Of a DNA stretch of 64,000 nucleotides, positions 37,146 through 46,831 are shown in pieces (within the stretch, counting starts at the first letter, position 1; every line of letters begins with the position of its first letter). The stretch spans positions 43,346-107,345 of the forward strand of contig JANXUF010000121.1 of NCBI GenBank assembly GCA_025356335.1. Direction: 5' to 3'. The position numbers and the translations under genes were made by a program. The notes beneath the pieces were generated by a model that was not told the DNA's origin, did not search any database, and was given only the letters and a program-made list of their open reading frames with translations. Origin of the DNA: Actinomycetes bacterium. GTDB taxonomy: Bacteria > Actinomycetota > Acidimicrobiia > Acidimicrobiales > Ilumatobacteraceae.

Positions 37146-38036
37146 TCACGGAGAATTGCCGGTTGGGGTGTCGACGGCAACCGACTCGATCTTTGCGCCG
37201 CGATGTTCGACGGCAGGCCCGGGCAGTGGAGAGGCGGCCGTTGCCAGGAACAGTGTGCGGCCATCGTCTCCGCCGAGCGCGCAGGCGAAGCACGGCGCAC
37301 TCGTCGTGACAGTGTCGAGTAGTTCCCCGCCTGGCGCGACGAGCACGCATTCCGCGGCGATGGCGTTGGCAACCCAGATGTTGCCGTCGGCGTCGAGGCA
37401 GATGCCGTCCGGCACCCGTCCATGCAGCTTGGCCCACACCTGGCGACCGGACAGTGATCCGTCGGCGTGGATCTTGAAGGAACTCAGTTGGCCGGCATCG
37501 CTCTCAGCGACGACCAGCACTGCTGTACCACCTGCTTCGTGCCGGTGCGCAGGGATGATGACGGCCCCATTGGCGAAGCGCATATCGTCGTTGGCGACGC
37601 TCACCGTGCCGTCGATGTCGACGAACGCGAGATTGGCGGCGATGCGCTCCAGTCCACTGTCCGGGTCCGACTCGAATGTGTGGACGTCATAACCGAAATT
37701 TCCGACGTAGGCCCGGCCGAGTGCGTCGACGACCATGTCGTTGCAGTGGAACGCGGCGACGCCGTTGAGGTCGGCATGCTCGACGAGTTCGCCGGATGGC
37801 TCCAGCCGCATCACCTTGCGGTCGCGCATCGAGACGACCAGCAGGCGACCGTCCGGCAGCCAGCCGAGGCCGGACGGTTGGCCCGGAACCGAGACCATCA
37901 CTTCCACATCGCCCGTGGCGGTGATGGTCTTGACGGCATGGTCGTAGAAGTCGGAGAACCACAGACGACCGTCATGCCAGCGCGGCGCCTCGGTGAAGGT
38001 GAAATCGTCTGCGAGCACGGCAGCGTTGCGGGACAA
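37146..38036 (-). CDS. SMP-30/gluconolactonase-family protein
   Basis: A 296-residue six-bladed beta-propeller of the SMP-30 group. Marks are FTEAPRWHDGRLWFSDFYDH at the N-terminus (metal-ligand Glu), PSGLGWLPDGRLLV, HCNDMVVDALGRAYVGNFG (metal-ligand Asn/Asp) and VPDGICLDADGNIWVAN (catalytic Asp). It hydrolyses sugar lactones or related esters. The TTG start at 38036 has a strong GGAGG Shine-Dalgarno sequence 5 nt upstream. It follows galK on the same strand with 61 bp between, and an LLM oxidoreductase precedes galK. The three may serve sugar or aldonolactone use. The gap to galK holds a duplicated GTCATGGCGCG (38069 and 38098). Confidence 0.85.
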   Translation of the reverse strand: MSRNAAVLADDFTFTEAPRWHDGRLWFSDFYDHAVKTITATGDVEVMVSVPGQPSGLGWLPDGRLLVVSMRDRKVMRLEPSGELVEHADLNGVAAFHCNDMVVDALGRAYVGNFGYDVHTFESDPDSGLERIAANLAFVDIDGTVSVANDDMRFANGAVIIPAHRHEAGGTAVLVVAESDAGQLSSFKIHADGSLSGRQVWAKLHGRVPDGICLDADGNIWVANAIAAECVLVAPGGELLDTVTTSAPCFACALGGDDGRTLFLATAASPLPGPAVEHRGAKIESVAVDTPTGNSP

Positions 38037-38097
38037 GTCAGCCTCCGAAGGTGGAACGGGCGTTGGGGGTCATGGCGCGTGGGTTATGGCGGGTGAG

Positions 38098-39120
38098 TCA
38101 TGGCGCGTCGTTTGCAGCGACGAAGGCGGCACCACCGACCGGATGGACGATCCAGCCGGATGACAGTGCGCCTGGTTCTGTCAATGCAACGACGCAACCG
38201 CCGAACCCGCCACCGGTCATCCGCGCACCGTAGACGCCCGGCGTTGCAGCGAGCGTCCTGACGGCGACGTCCATCATCGGTGTCGAGGTGTCGAACAGTT
38301 CGCGAAGCGATTCGTGACTCGCAACCATGAGCGCGCCGGCAGCGCCGAGTTCGCCGGCGGCGAGGGTGACGGCGAAGTCACGGACTCGTTCGTTCTCCTC
38401 GATCACATGTCTCGCCCTGCGGCGCACGACCGGGTCGGTAATCTCCATCAGCCGATCGAGTGTCGCCAGGCGCAACGGCCCGATGATCGCCTCAGCGGCA
38501 GCGCAGGAAGCGACCCTGTCCCCGTATTCGCTGCCGGCCAGCGTGCGGTGCTTGACGAACTGCACGACGACATCGACGCCATCCGGCAGAGCGACCGGCT
38601 CGACGGTCAAGGAGTGGCAGTCGATCAATGTGGCGTGACCGGCGACGCCTGCGGCAATCGACAACTGGTCCATGATGCCGCACGGCACTCCACTCGCCCG
38701 GATCTCGGCGCGCCTGCACAGCTGCGCAAGTGCCAGTGCATCACCACCGAAACCACAGGCGAGCGCCGTTGCCACCTCCAAGGCGGCGCTCGATGACAGG
38801 CCGGCACCGATCGGGATCGTGGTCGACACCTCTCCTCGGAAACAACGCGCCTGACCGTGGAACTCGGCCACGACACCGGCGACGTACCGCCCCCATGCCG
38901 GTTCCACCACCGCCGGATCAGTGACGTCCGGACACACGTCGACCGCTAGGGCCTCGTCGATCGAAGTGAGGGCGATCGTCTCACCCGAATACCGTCCGCG
39001 GATGTCGGTATAGCGGTCGATGGCCATCGGTAGCACGAGCCCGCCTGTGTAGTCGGTGTGGTCGCCGATGAGGTTGACGCGACCGGGGGCGCGCACCAGG
39101 AAGGCAGTGTCCGCAGTCAT
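38098..39120 (-). CDS. galK: galactokinase
   Basis: A 340-residue GHMP kinase that phosphorylates galactose at C1 (Leloir pathway). All three GHMP/galactokinase motifs are visible: APGRVNLIGDHTDYTGG at the N-terminus, the ATP-binding IPIGAGLSSSAALEVA, and GARMTGGGFGGCVVAL near the C-terminus; CGIMDQLSIAAG carries the catalytic Asp. The length is short compared with E. coli GalK (382) but normal for actinobacteria. A GAGGA Shine-Dalgarno sequence precedes the ATG. No galT or galE is adjacent, which is unusual for a galactose operon. Confidence 0.93.
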   Translation of the reverse strand: MTADTAFLVRAPGRVNLIGDHTDYTGGLVLPMAIDRYTDIRGRYSGETIALTSIDEALAVDVCPDVTDPAVVEPAWGRYVAGVVAEFHGQARCFRGEVSTTIPIGAGLSSSAALEVATALACGFGGDALALAQLCRRAEIRASGVPCGIMDQLSIAAGVAGHATLIDCHSLTVEPVALPDGVDVVVQFVKHRTLAGSEYGDRVASCAAAEAIIGPLRLATLDRLMEITDPVVRRRARHVIEENERVRDFAVTLAAGELGAAGALMVASHESLRELFDTSTPMMDVAVRTLAATPGVYGARMTGGGFGGCVVALTEPGALSSGWIVHPVGGAAFVAANDAP

Positions 39121-39160
39121 CGAACGATCCTCATGATGTGATCCGAACGAAGCCGGTGAC

Positions 39161-40057
39161 TCATGCGAGTTTCATCGCGCCGGCGAATCGCTCCACCGAG
39201 GCGACGTCGAACGGGGCGCGCAGTGCGAGGTTCACCTGGTCTGCCCCGGCCTCCACGTACTGTCCGATGCGGTCGATGATCTGCTCGTCCGAACCGGCCA
39301 GCACCCCAGGGCGGACGTGCTCGCTGAGTGCGCCGAACTGTTGCACGAGACTGGCATCGCTGTAGGCCAGGCCGAGGTTGACCGTACGGCGGATCTCGTT
39401 CGGATTCCTGCCGACCGTTGCGCAGTGTTCATCGATGACTGCGCACTTCTTGGCGAAGGCCTCCGGGCTGACGAAAGGGACGTTCCACCCGTCGGCATAT
39501 TTGGCGACGATCTTCAACGTGCGCTTCTCGCCTCCGCCGCCGATCCACAGCGGCAGCTTGGCCTGGACGGGCTTCGGCTCGCAACGGGCATCGACGAGCG
39601 TGAAGTACTGGCCTTCGAAGTTCGATACCTCGTTCCGCAGCAGGGAACTGACGCAGGCGACCGCTTCCTCGAGCATGTCGAGCCTTGCCTTCGCCGCAGG
39701 AAATTCGAGGCCATACGCCTTGTATTCGATCTCGCTCCACCCGGCACCGAGGCCGAGGTCTGCCCGACCGTTGCTGAGATGGTCAATCGTGCAGATGGCG
39801 TTGGCGAGCACTGCGGGATGCCGGTACCCGACGCAGTAGACGAGTGATCCGCAGCGGACCGTGGTCGTCGTGCAGGCGAGCGCAGCGTGGGTGGCGACTG
39901 CCTCGTGGCAATGAGCGTCGTCGTTGCCCGTCGCCGCGTAGAAGTGATCCCAGATCGAGATCCAGTCGAACCCGGAGTCCTCGACCTTGCGCCACAGGTC
40001 GCGCAGGGTGTCCGTGGTCGTGTGCTGCAATCCGGCGTGTACCCCATACATCGTCAT
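39161..40057 (-). CDS. LLM-class (probably F420-dependent) oxidoreductase
   Basis: A 298-residue luciferase-like TIM-barrel protein. Typical segments are GFDWISIWDHFYAA, ATHAALACTTTTVRCGSLV, HPAVLANAICTIDHLSNGRA, DLGLGAGWSEIEYKAYG and WIGGGGEKRTLKIVAKYADG. In actinobacteria such enzymes usually use coenzyme F420, with unknown substrates. ATG 40057 (MTMYGVHAG) begins right before the first beta strand; a longer frame to 40141 is less likely. galK follows after 40 bp on the same strand, so the two probably form a transcript. F420 use is inferred from the family, not from a residue test. Confidence 0.85.
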   Translation of the reverse strand: MTMYGVHAGLQHTTTDTLRDLWRKVEDSGFDWISIWDHFYAATGNDDAHCHEAVATHAALACTTTTVRCGSLVYCVGYRHPAVLANAICTIDHLSNGRADLGLGAGWSEIEYKAYGLEFPAAKARLDMLEEAVACVSSLLRNEVSNFEGQYFTLVDARCEPKPVQAKLPLWIGGGGEKRTLKIVAKYADGWNVPFVSPEAFAKKCAVIDEHCATVGRNPNEIRRTVNLGLAYSDASLVQQFGALSEHVRPGVLAGSDEQIIDRIGQYVEAGADQVNLALRAPFDVASVERFAGAMKLA

Positions 40058-40173
40058 CGTTGCCGACGTTATCGCGGCACCCTGGCGAGCACCGCTGTCA
40101 ACCGATCGGTGGACGGCTGTCCACACACCAGGTGTTGCCATCCCGCGCCGTTGGTGGCATCGTCGAAGGCATC

Positions 40174-41016
40174 ATGAACAACGTCATCGAAGTCAGCGGA
40201 CTGCAGAAGCGATACGGCGAACGGACGATTGTCGACCAACTCGAGTTCCACGTCACCGCCGGGGAGGTCGTCTCGCTGCTCGGGCCGAACGGTGCCGGCA
40301 AGAGCACGACGATCGAGATCCTCGAGGGATTCCGCGGTCGCGACGGCGGTGAGGTGCAGGTGCTCGGCGTCGACCCGGCGCACCCCACGCGCCTCTGGCG
40401 TTCCAGGCTCGGCATCGTCCTGCAGGATCGTTCGCTCAACGAAGAACTGACCGCCGACGAGATGCTGCGCCATTTCTCGACCTTCTATCCGCAGCCGAGG
40501 GGTGTCACCGATGTGCTCGAACTCGTCGGACTGAGCGAGCACAGGGATCAGCGTGTCGCCAAGTTGTCCGGCGGCCAGCAGCGTCGTTTGGAGGTCGGCC
40601 TCGGTGTCATCGGCCGACCCGACCTGCTCTTCCTCGATGAGCCGACCACCGGATTCGACCCGGAAGCGCGGCGGCAGTTCTGGGATCTCATCCGCATGCT
40701 CGCCCACGAGGGCACGACGATCCTGCTGACGACGCACTACCTGGACGAGGCAGAAGCGCTGGCCGACAGGGCGTTGATCCTCGTGGACGGCAGGATCGTC
40801 GCTGAGGGGCCGCCCGCAACGATCGGCGGACGCGGTCATCTCGGGGCGACGGTCAAATGGGTGGGCGCAGACGGTGCCCACGAGCAGTTGACGGAAACAC
40901 CCACCGCCTTCGTCGCAGGATTGGCGGCGGAATTCGGCGGCGAGGTACCGGAACTCGTCGTCAGCAGGCCATCACTCGAAGACGTCTACCTCAAGATGAT
41001 CGGAATACACCAATGA
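40174..41016 (+). CDS. ABC-2 type exporter ATP-binding protein (DrrA-like)
   Basis: A 280-residue ATPase subunit. Walker A is LLGPNGAGKSTTIEIL, the Q-loop lies in IVLQDRSLNEELTADEML, the signature is KLSGGQQRRLEVGLGV, Walker B is LLFLDEPTTGFDPEARR, and the switch His is in ILLTTHYLDEAEALADR. The C-terminal part (residues ~215-280) is the DrrA-type accessory domain. With the next gene it forms a two-subunit exporter for drugs or lipids. The ATG at 40174 starts the family's normal N-terminus (IEVSGLQKRYGER). Its stop overlaps the permease ATG (ATGA), so translation is coupled. No regulator is nearby. Confidence 0.9.
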   Translation: MNNVIEVSGLQKRYGERTIVDQLEFHVTAGEVVSLLGPNGAGKSTTIEILEGFRGRDGGEVQVLGVDPAHPTRLWRSRLGIVLQDRSLNEELTADEMLRHFSTFYPQPRGVTDVLELVGLSEHRDQRVAKLSGGQQRRLEVGLGVIGRPDLLFLDEPTTGFDPEARRQFWDLIRMLAHEGTTILLTTHYLDEAEALADRALILVDGRIVAEGPPATIGGRGHLGATVKWVGADGAHEQLTETPTAFVAGLAAEFGGEVPELVVSRPSLEDVYLKMIGIHQ

Positions 41017-41852
41017 GCAGTGCAACCATCGATGATCGAGCTGTCGTCAAGCCCCCGGGGCTGCCGAGCGTGCTCAGCGTCGGGTGGCAGCGGGCGAAGT
41101 TCGACGTCCGCAACTTCTTCCGTCAGAAGGACGCCGTCGGTTTCACGCTCGCCTTCCCGGTAATGATCCTCGTGCTCTTCGGGTCGATCTTCAAGGGAAA
41201 GGTCGAAGGCACGAATATCGAGTATTCGCAGGTGCTCGTCGCCGGCATCCTGGCGAGCGGCGTGGCGAGCGTCAGCTTCGTCAGCCTGTCGATCGGCATC
41301 TGTAACGAGCGGGCCAACGGGACCTTGAAACGGCTCGCCGGGACACCGATGCCGAAGCTGTCGTACTTCCTCGGCAAGATCGGGCTCGTGCTGACGACAG
41401 CGTTCTGCGAAGTCGTTTTGATCCTCGGCATCGGCGCACTGCTCTTCCACCTGCACCTGCCGACCGACGCCGGTCATTGGCTGACCTTCGCCTGGGTCTT
41501 CGTGCTCGGCATCACGGCGTGCACACTGCTCGGGATCGCCATGTCGGCGGTCCCGAAGAACGAAAAGAGCGCGGCAGCCGTCGTCAACCTGCCGTTCGTC
41601 GCCCTGCAGTTCATCTCCGGTGTTTACGTACAGTACAACTCGCTGCCTGCAGGGCTGCGGGCGGTCGCCTCGATCTTTCCATTGAAATGGTTGGCCCAGG
41701 GCTTCCGCAGTGTGTTCCTACCCGACTCGTTCCTCGTTGCTGAACCAGGCGGTTCATGGCAGCACCCGGTGATGGCGCTGGTACTGGCCGGCTGGTGTGT
41801 CGCAGGCTTGCTGCTCTGCCGAATGAGCTTTCGTTGGGGCACGGAGAAGTAG
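41013..41852 (+). CDS. ABC-2 type exporter permease (DrrB-like)
   Basis: A 279-residue membrane subunit with six predicted helices: DAVGFTLAFPVMILVLFGSIF, then four in the middle (VLVAGILASGVASVSFVSLS, IGLVLTTAFCEVVLILGIG, WLTFAWVFVLGITACTLLGIA, SAAAVVNLPFVALQFISGVY), and a last one near MALVLAGWCVAGLLL. The segment NERANGTLKRLAGTPM is the conserved cytoplasmic coupling region of ABC-2 permeases. It overlaps the ATPase gene by 4 bp. A 196-bp non-coding gap follows, with no hairpin or RNA gene recognised. Confidence 0.9.
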   Translation: MSSATIDDRAVVKPPGLPSVLSVGWQRAKFDVRNFFRQKDAVGFTLAFPVMILVLFGSIFKGKVEGTNIEYSQVLVAGILASGVASVSFVSLSIGICNERANGTLKRLAGTPMPKLSYFLGKIGLVLTTAFCEVVLILGIGALLFHLHLPTDAGHWLTFAWVFVLGITACTLLGIAMSAVPKNEKSAAAVVNLPFVALQFISGVYVQYNSLPAGLRAVASIFPLKWLAQGFRSVFLPDSFLVAEPGGSWQHPVMALVLAGWCVAGLLLCRMSFRWGTEK

Positions 41853-42048
41853 CTCGTCACAGCGTCGGCATCGTCGTTTCTACAGCGCGTTGTCACGCCG
41901 GGCAGCGCAGCAGCGAGTCCCTCCGCCTGATCGACGTGACCGAGGCAGCGCTGTTCACGGCATCTGCGGTGACCGATCGGCGAACTGACCTGTCGACAGA
42001 GCCGCTGCGAGCCGTGTTCGATCACCGTTGTGTGATACGAACAGGCGC

Positions 42049-43779
42049 ATGAGAACCCGTGGGGGATGTTCCGTTCTGGCTGTTTTCGTCTGCCTGCTGG
42101 CGGCGTGCTCGAGTACGAGCGCGTCGAAGGCAATCGACACAACGACGTCACCGCCGACCACGACGCCCAGTGCTGCGACGGCGCAATCAGCGGTCACATC
42201 GACCTCTTCATCGGCTTCGGTGTCCCCGTCTCAGACGACCGCCGGTGGATCGGCAGGGACAACGACACTTGCCTCGGCAGTGGTCGCCACGACCTCAGCG
42301 GTCGCCACGACCGTCGGTGGGACGACTGCTTCGACGACGGGCCCGCTGTTGAAGTTCACCGGCGGGGACATCCGCGTCGGACTCGACGGCGAACCGCCGA
42401 CGCTCGATCCGGCAGCGAACTCGCTGACGCTCGCCAACGGCAGCGTCTACAACGCCGTCTTCGAAACGCTGATGACAGTGCCGGTGGGCGGGACACTGCA
42501 GCCGTTACTGCTGCAATCATTGACCGAATCAGCTGACCGTCTCAGCTGGATGCTCGTCGTCCGAGACGGGGTCAAGTTCCAGGACGGTACGCCGTTCGAC
42601 GCGGCGGCAGTCAAGTTCAACCTCGATCGCCAGCAGGCCTCGCCGTACAACGGTCCGTCGATCAACCTCATCACCAACACCGACGTCGTCGATCCGAAGA
42701 CCGTCAAAGTCACACTCAAGCAGCCGTGGACCGGATTCCCGGCAGCGCTTTCGACGGTCGTCGGCATCATGGCGTCGCCCGCATCGCTGGCCGACACGAC
42801 GAAGGCAGCGAGAAATCCCGTTGGTACCGGACCGTTCCAGTTCACCGAATGGGTGTCGGGCGACCACATCTCGGTCAAGAAGTTCGACGGCTACTGGGGT
42901 GCGCAGGGTGCACTCGTCGATTCGATCGTCTTCAAATTCGTCCCCGACGAAACGGCGCGCTACACGGCGCTGAAGGCTGGTGACCTCGACGCCATAGCGA
43001 CGACGACGGTCACGACCTCGAAGCAGGCTGCCAGCGAGGGCTATCCGGTGATCTCGGCACCACCGAGCGGCTACGGCCTGCTGCTGCTGAACACCACCAA
43101 GGCACCACTCGACGACATTCGAGTCCGCCAGGCGCTGAACATCGGATGGGACCGCGACGCTATTGCCAAGGCGTTCAACGGTGACGACACCGCCCATGCC
43201 GGGTTCGGCCCATACCCCCCGGGGAACAAGTGGTATGTCGCTCCGACGACGGTGCCGAGCTACGACGCGGCGAAGGCGAAGGCGCTGATCAAGGAGTACG
43301 GCAAGGCCGTCAAGATCAAACTGTTGATCCCCAGCGGCAACCAGACGACGATCGACTCGCTGAACTCGATGGCCCAGAACTGGAACGACGAGGGGATGAA
43401 TGTCACCGTCGAACAGGTCCCCGACCTGACGACCTACGTGACGACGGTGATCTCCGGGAACTACCAGATGGCCGGGTGGATCAACGGGCTGTCGATCGAC
43501 CCGGACGGGTCGTACTTCAACCAGTTCCACACCGGGGGTTCCGGCAACTTCGAGCATTACTCGAGCCCGGCACTCGACGCGTTGCTCGATCAGGGCCGCA
43601 TCAGTACGGACGAGGCGCAACGCATGAACGTCTACGGGCAGGCCCAGCAGATCCTGCGCAACGATGTCCCGGTCATCATCACTGCCCACGGCAAGATCGA
43701 CATCATCGTCGGTAAGCGGGTGACGATGAATCCTGACTACTTCTTCCCGGCACGCACCGTGCATCTGACAGGATCGTGA
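42049..43779 (+). CDS. peptide/oligopeptide ABC transporter substrate-binding lipoprotein
   Basis: A 576-residue family-5 solute-binding protein (PF00496). The lipobox is LLAAC (Cys20), followed by a Ser/Thr-rich linker to about residue 105. The binding domain begins DIRVGLDGEPPTLDPAANSL and contains the family motif VKFQDGTPFDAAAVKFNLDR. It captures peptides or similar ligands outside the membrane for the DppB/DppC-D system encoded directly downstream (9-bp gap), so the three form an operon. ATG 42049 fits the signal peptide, and TGATAC lies upstream as a possible -10 box. The ligand is unknown. Confidence 0.9.
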   Translation: MRTRGGCSVLAVFVCLLAACSSTSASKAIDTTTSPPTTTPSAATAQSAVTSTSSSASVSPSQTTAGGSAGTTTLASAVVATTSAVATTVGGTTASTTGPLLKFTGGDIRVGLDGEPPTLDPAANSLTLANGSVYNAVFETLMTVPVGGTLQPLLLQSLTESADRLSWMLVVRDGVKFQDGTPFDAAAVKFNLDRQQASPYNGPSINLITNTDVVDPKTVKVTLKQPWTGFPAALSTVVGIMASPASLADTTKAARNPVGTGPFQFTEWVSGDHISVKKFDGYWGAQGALVDSIVFKFVPDETARYTALKAGDLDAIATTTVTTSKQAASEGYPVISAPPSGYGLLLLNTTKAPLDDIRVRQALNIGWDRDAIAKAFNGDDTAHAGFGPYPPGNKWYVAPTTVPSYDAAKAKALIKEYGKAVKIKLLIPSGNQTTIDSLNSMAQNWNDEGMNVTVEQVPDLTTYVTTVISGNYQMAGWINGLSIDPDGSYFNQFHTGGSGNFEHYSSPALDALLDQGRISTDEAQRMNVYGQAQQILRNDVPVIITAHGKIDIIVGKRVTMNPDYFFPARTVHLTGS

Positions 43780-43788
43780 CCGCAGCCG

Positions 43789-44757
43789 ATGGGCGAGGCG
43801 TTGCGATGGTTGCTGAGGCGTTGCGTATCGCTGATCGGTGTCCTGCTGCTCGTCACCCTCGGAACGTCGGCGTTGCTCGAGTTGCTGCCCGGTAACAAGG
43901 CGGTGGCAATTCTCGGGACCAGCGCGACACCGGAGGCGATCAAGATCGTCGAGAAGAACCTCAACCTCGACCGCCCGTTCATCGTCCGCTACGGCATCTG
44001 GACCGAGCGCGCCGCGCAGGGCGATCTCGGCATCGGCCGCGATGGTGAACTCGTGTCGGCATCACTGAAGCAGCGCATCCCGACGTCGCTCGAACTGATG
44101 GTCAGTGCCCAACTCCTCGCCATCGCCCTGGCGGTCGGCGGGGCGATCTACGCAACGAAACGAGCCGGGCGACGCGCCGACCGCACGCTGTCGACCGCCG
44201 CTTTCGGCATGGTCGCGCTCCCGCAATTCGTGCTCGGCCTGCTGTTCGTGATCTACCTCGCCGGGAAGTGGAAGCTGTTCCCGCTGCTCACTCATCCGAC
44301 ATTTTTCAGCGATCCCATCGGCCATCTTCGGTCGATCGCCTTGCCGGTCATGACGCTGGCAGTGCCGCTCGCCGGGATCTACTATCGGATCCTGCGAACC
44401 GACCTCGGGGCGACGATGCAGGCTGACTTCATCACCAGAGCTCGAGCGAGCGGGCTCTCCGAACGCCGCATCCTGTTCAACCACGCGCTCCGACCGAGTT
44501 CGCTCTCGCTGCTGTCCGTCGTCGGTCTGAACACCGCCGCAGTGCTCGGCGGTGCCGTCATCGTCGAGAATCTCTTTGCGGTTCCGGGTCTCGGCCGTCT
44601 ACTGCTCGAGTCCGTCGCCAAGCGGGATCTCGTCAAGGTGCAGGGTGCGGTCCTGGCGATCGCCCTGATCTATGTCGTCGTCAATCTCTTCGTCGACGTC
44701 CTCCTGCAACTGCTCGACCCACGGGTACGTGCCGCCACGTCCGGGTCGGTCTCGTGA
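43789..44757 (+). CDS. DppB-like ABC transporter permease
   Basis: A 322-residue inner-membrane permease with six helices. The first is LLRRCVSLIGVLLLVTLGTSALLELLPGN; the typical BPD_transp_1 EAA-type loop is in ADFITRARASGLSERRILFNHALRPS, and GGAVIVENLFAVPGLGRLLLE is the DppB/OppB hallmark. It pairs with the permease half of the next protein. The stop overlaps the next start (GTGA), so they are translationally coupled. Confidence 0.92.
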   Translation: MGEALRWLLRRCVSLIGVLLLVTLGTSALLELLPGNKAVAILGTSATPEAIKIVEKNLNLDRPFIVRYGIWTERAAQGDLGIGRDGELVSASLKQRIPTSLELMVSAQLLAIALAVGGAIYATKRAGRRADRTLSTAAFGMVALPQFVLGLLFVIYLAGKWKLFPLLTHPTFFSDPIGHLRSIALPVMTLAVPLAGIYYRILRTDLGATMQADFITRARASGLSERRILFNHALRPSSLSLLSVVGLNTAAVLGGAVIVENLFAVPGLGRLLLESVAKRDLVKVQGAVLAIALIYVVVNLFVDVLLQLLDPRVRAATSGSVS

Positions 44758-46715
44758 GTCCGCAACGCACGTGGCTCAAGGGCTGGGGAGTCAGCGGGAC
44801 GATCGCCTGGGCGTGGATTGCGCTGATCGTCGTCGCTGCGGTCGCCGCCCGCCATCTGCCGATCGATCCCATCAGGCAGCACTTGAGCGATGCGCTGGCG
44901 GCGCCGAGTTGGTCGCACTGGTTCGGCACCAATTCGCGCGGCATCGACATCTTCTCGCTCGTCGTCGACGGGGCGCGTACCTCGATGATCGTCGGTATCG
45001 GCGCGATCCTCATCGGGCTCACCGGTGGCGCCACCATCGGCCTGATCGCCGGGTATTTCCGCGGCTGGCTCGATCGATCGATGCTCATCGCCTTGGACGC
45101 CGCTGCTGCCTTTCCGGCGTTCGCCGCTGCGGTCGCTGCGGTGCTCTTCTGGGGAAAGAGCGTGCGCAACGTGACACTCGTGCTCGGCATCCTCACCATC
45201 CCGCTGTTCGCCAGGGTGATGCGCGCCAACACGTTGCAATACGTCGAACGGGACTTCGTCAGGGCGTCGAGGATGATCGGAGCGAAGCACCGACGTGTGC
45301 TGCTGCGTGAGCTGTTGCCGAATGTCGCCGTGCCGGTGCTGAGCTACTCGCTCGTCGGTGTCGGGCTGATCATCGCGGCCGAGGGTGGGTTGTCATTCTT
45401 CGGGGCCGGCGTTCCTGACAGCGTGACAACGTGGGGGCAGGTGATCGCCAGCGGACGCAGCCAGGCAGAACGTGCGCCGCATGTCGTGCTGCTCCCGGCG
45501 TTGGTGATCTTCCTGACGATTCTTGCACTGAACAAGATCTCCGAGCTGGTGATCGTCCGGTGGGTCAGCGGAGGCGTACCGATGCCGAAGCAGAAGCGCA
45601 GGAGTGCGCCGGACGAGCCGTCGGTGGTCCTCGATCGTCCGACACCGTCCCCGACGGCGCGACCGATCACCGACGATCCTGAGGTTGCCGTGCAGGTCGA
45701 GGACCTGCATGTGTGGCTGCATTCGCCGTTCGGCGTGGTGCGCGCGGTCAATGGGGTCGACCTCGAACTGCGGCGCGGTCAGATGCTGGCGCTCGTCGGG
45801 GAAAGCGGCAGCGGCAAGACGATGCTCGCCAGGAGCCTGCTCGGGCTCGTCCCCACCCCGCCGCTGGTGCCGGATCTGCCTGGCAGAGTGCTGTTCGATG
45901 GCATGGATCTGCTGTCGTGGGGTTCGAAATCGCTGCAGAACGTCCGTGGGCGCAAGATCGCCATGGTGTTCCAGGACCCGATGACGCAACTCGATCCTGT
46001 GATGCGTGTCGGCGCGCAGATCGCCGAGCCGGCGATGGTCCATCTCGGGCTCAGCCGCACGTTGGCGATGCGGCGGGCAGTCGACTTGCTTGCCGAGGTC
46101 GGTGTGCCGGATCCCGAGCGGCGGGTTCGGGCCTATGCCCACGAACTCTCAGGGGGACTGCGTCAACGGGTTGCGATTGCCATCGCCCTCGCCGCCGAAC
46201 CACAGGTGCTCATCGCCGACGAACCCACCAGCGCCCTCGATGTCACCGTCCAGGCACAACTGCTCGACCTGTTGCAGACCTTGCGAGACGATCGTGGATT
46301 GAGCGTGCTGTTCATCACCCATGATCTTGGCGTCGTCGCCTCGAGAGCTGATGAGGTCGCTGTGATGTACGCCGGGCGCATCGTCGAACGCGGCACCACT
46401 GCCGACGTCTTCGCGGACCCTCGGCATCCGTATACACGTGCGCTGCTCGGGGCGATGCCGCGGATCGACAATCGGTCCCATCAGCGACTGAACACGATTG
46501 TCGGCACTCCGCCTGTCCTACTGTTCGAACAGGCCGGGTGCGCCTTTGCCCCCCGTTGCACCGTCGCCGTCGAGCTGTGCACGCAGCGCAGACCGATGCT
46601 GCAGGCCGAGACACTGCTGCACTACGTCCGTGGCGCAAACGCTCATGACAGCGCCTGTTGGCTTGCGCACAACGAGGTGTCCGCCGTGGAATCTCCGGTC
46701 TCAGCGTCCGACTGA
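44754..46715 (+). CDS. fused DppC-like permease and DppD-like ATPase
   Basis: A 653-residue fusion. Residues ~1-275 are a DppC-type permease ([20 protein letters not shown] near the start; [21 protein letters not shown] as the coupling loop). A short basic, proline-rich linker (~275-305) leads to a DppD/OppD ATPase with Walker [19 protein letters not shown], signature [17 protein letters not shown], Walker [21 protein letters not shown] and the C-terminal oligopeptide domain with [15 protein letters not shown] (possible Fe-S cysteines). Importers of this type normally have separate C, D and F subunits. No DppF is present here, so the ATPase half may work as a homodimer. The reading frame is continuous, with no sign of a sequencing join. 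Confidence 0.9.
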   Translation: MSPQRTWLKGWGVSGTIAWAWIALIVVAAVAARHLPIDPIRQHLSDALAAPSWSHWFGTNSRGIDIFSLVVDGARTSMIVGIGAILIGLTGGATIGLIAGYFRGWLDRSMLIALDAAAAFPAFAAAVAAVLFWGKSVRNVTLVLGILTIPLFARVMRANTLQYVERDFVRASRMIGAKHRRVLLRELLPNVAVPVLSYSLVGVGLIIAAEGGLSFFGAGVPDSVTTWGQVIASGRSQAERAPHVVLLPALVIFLTILALNKISELVIVRWVSGGVPMPKQKRRSAPDEPSVVLDRPTPSPTARPITDDPEVAVQVEDLHVWLHSPFGVVRAVNGVDLELRRGQMLALVGESGSGKTMLARSLLGLVPTPPLVPDLPGRVLFDGMDLLSWGSKSLQNVRGRKIAMVFQDPMTQLDPVMRVGAQIAEPAMVHLGLSRTLAMRRAVDLLAEVGVPDPERRVRAYAHELSGGLRQRVAIAIALAAEPQVLIADEPTSALDVTVQAQLLDLLQTLRDDRGLSVLFITHDLGVVASRADEVAVMYAGRIVERGTTADVFADPRHPYTRALLGAMPRIDNRSHQRLNTIVGTPPVLLFEQAGCAFAPRCTVAVELCTQRRPMLQAETLLHYVRGANAHDSACWLAHNEVSAVESPVSASD

Positions 46716-46728
46716 CAGTTCGTCCACA

Positions 46729-46774
46729 TTGACCGGGCGGGCACAGAGTCGGAATACTGCATGGCACCGGTGCC
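46729..46774 (+). promoter_or_regulatory. putative promoter and perfect palindrome before the CoA-transferase gene
   Basis: TTGACC (46729-46734), an 18-bp spacer and AATACT (46753-46758) could be a promoter. GGCACCGGTGCC (46763-46774) is a perfect 12-bp palindrome at the expected transcription start and could be an operator. An AGGAG Shine-Dalgarno sequence precedes GTG 46832. Support is from pattern only. Confidence 0.35.
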
Positions 46775-46831
46775 CGACTCGACCACCTCGAATCTCGGCG
46801 ACATCGGTGAACTCGATCACAGGAGCACCTC

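Noticed and set aside
41853..42048. tRNA or small RNA in the gap between the ABC exporter and the peptide-binding protein gene.
   Set aside because: No T-loop-like GGTTCRAAYCC sequence, acceptor stem or strong hairpin could be found.
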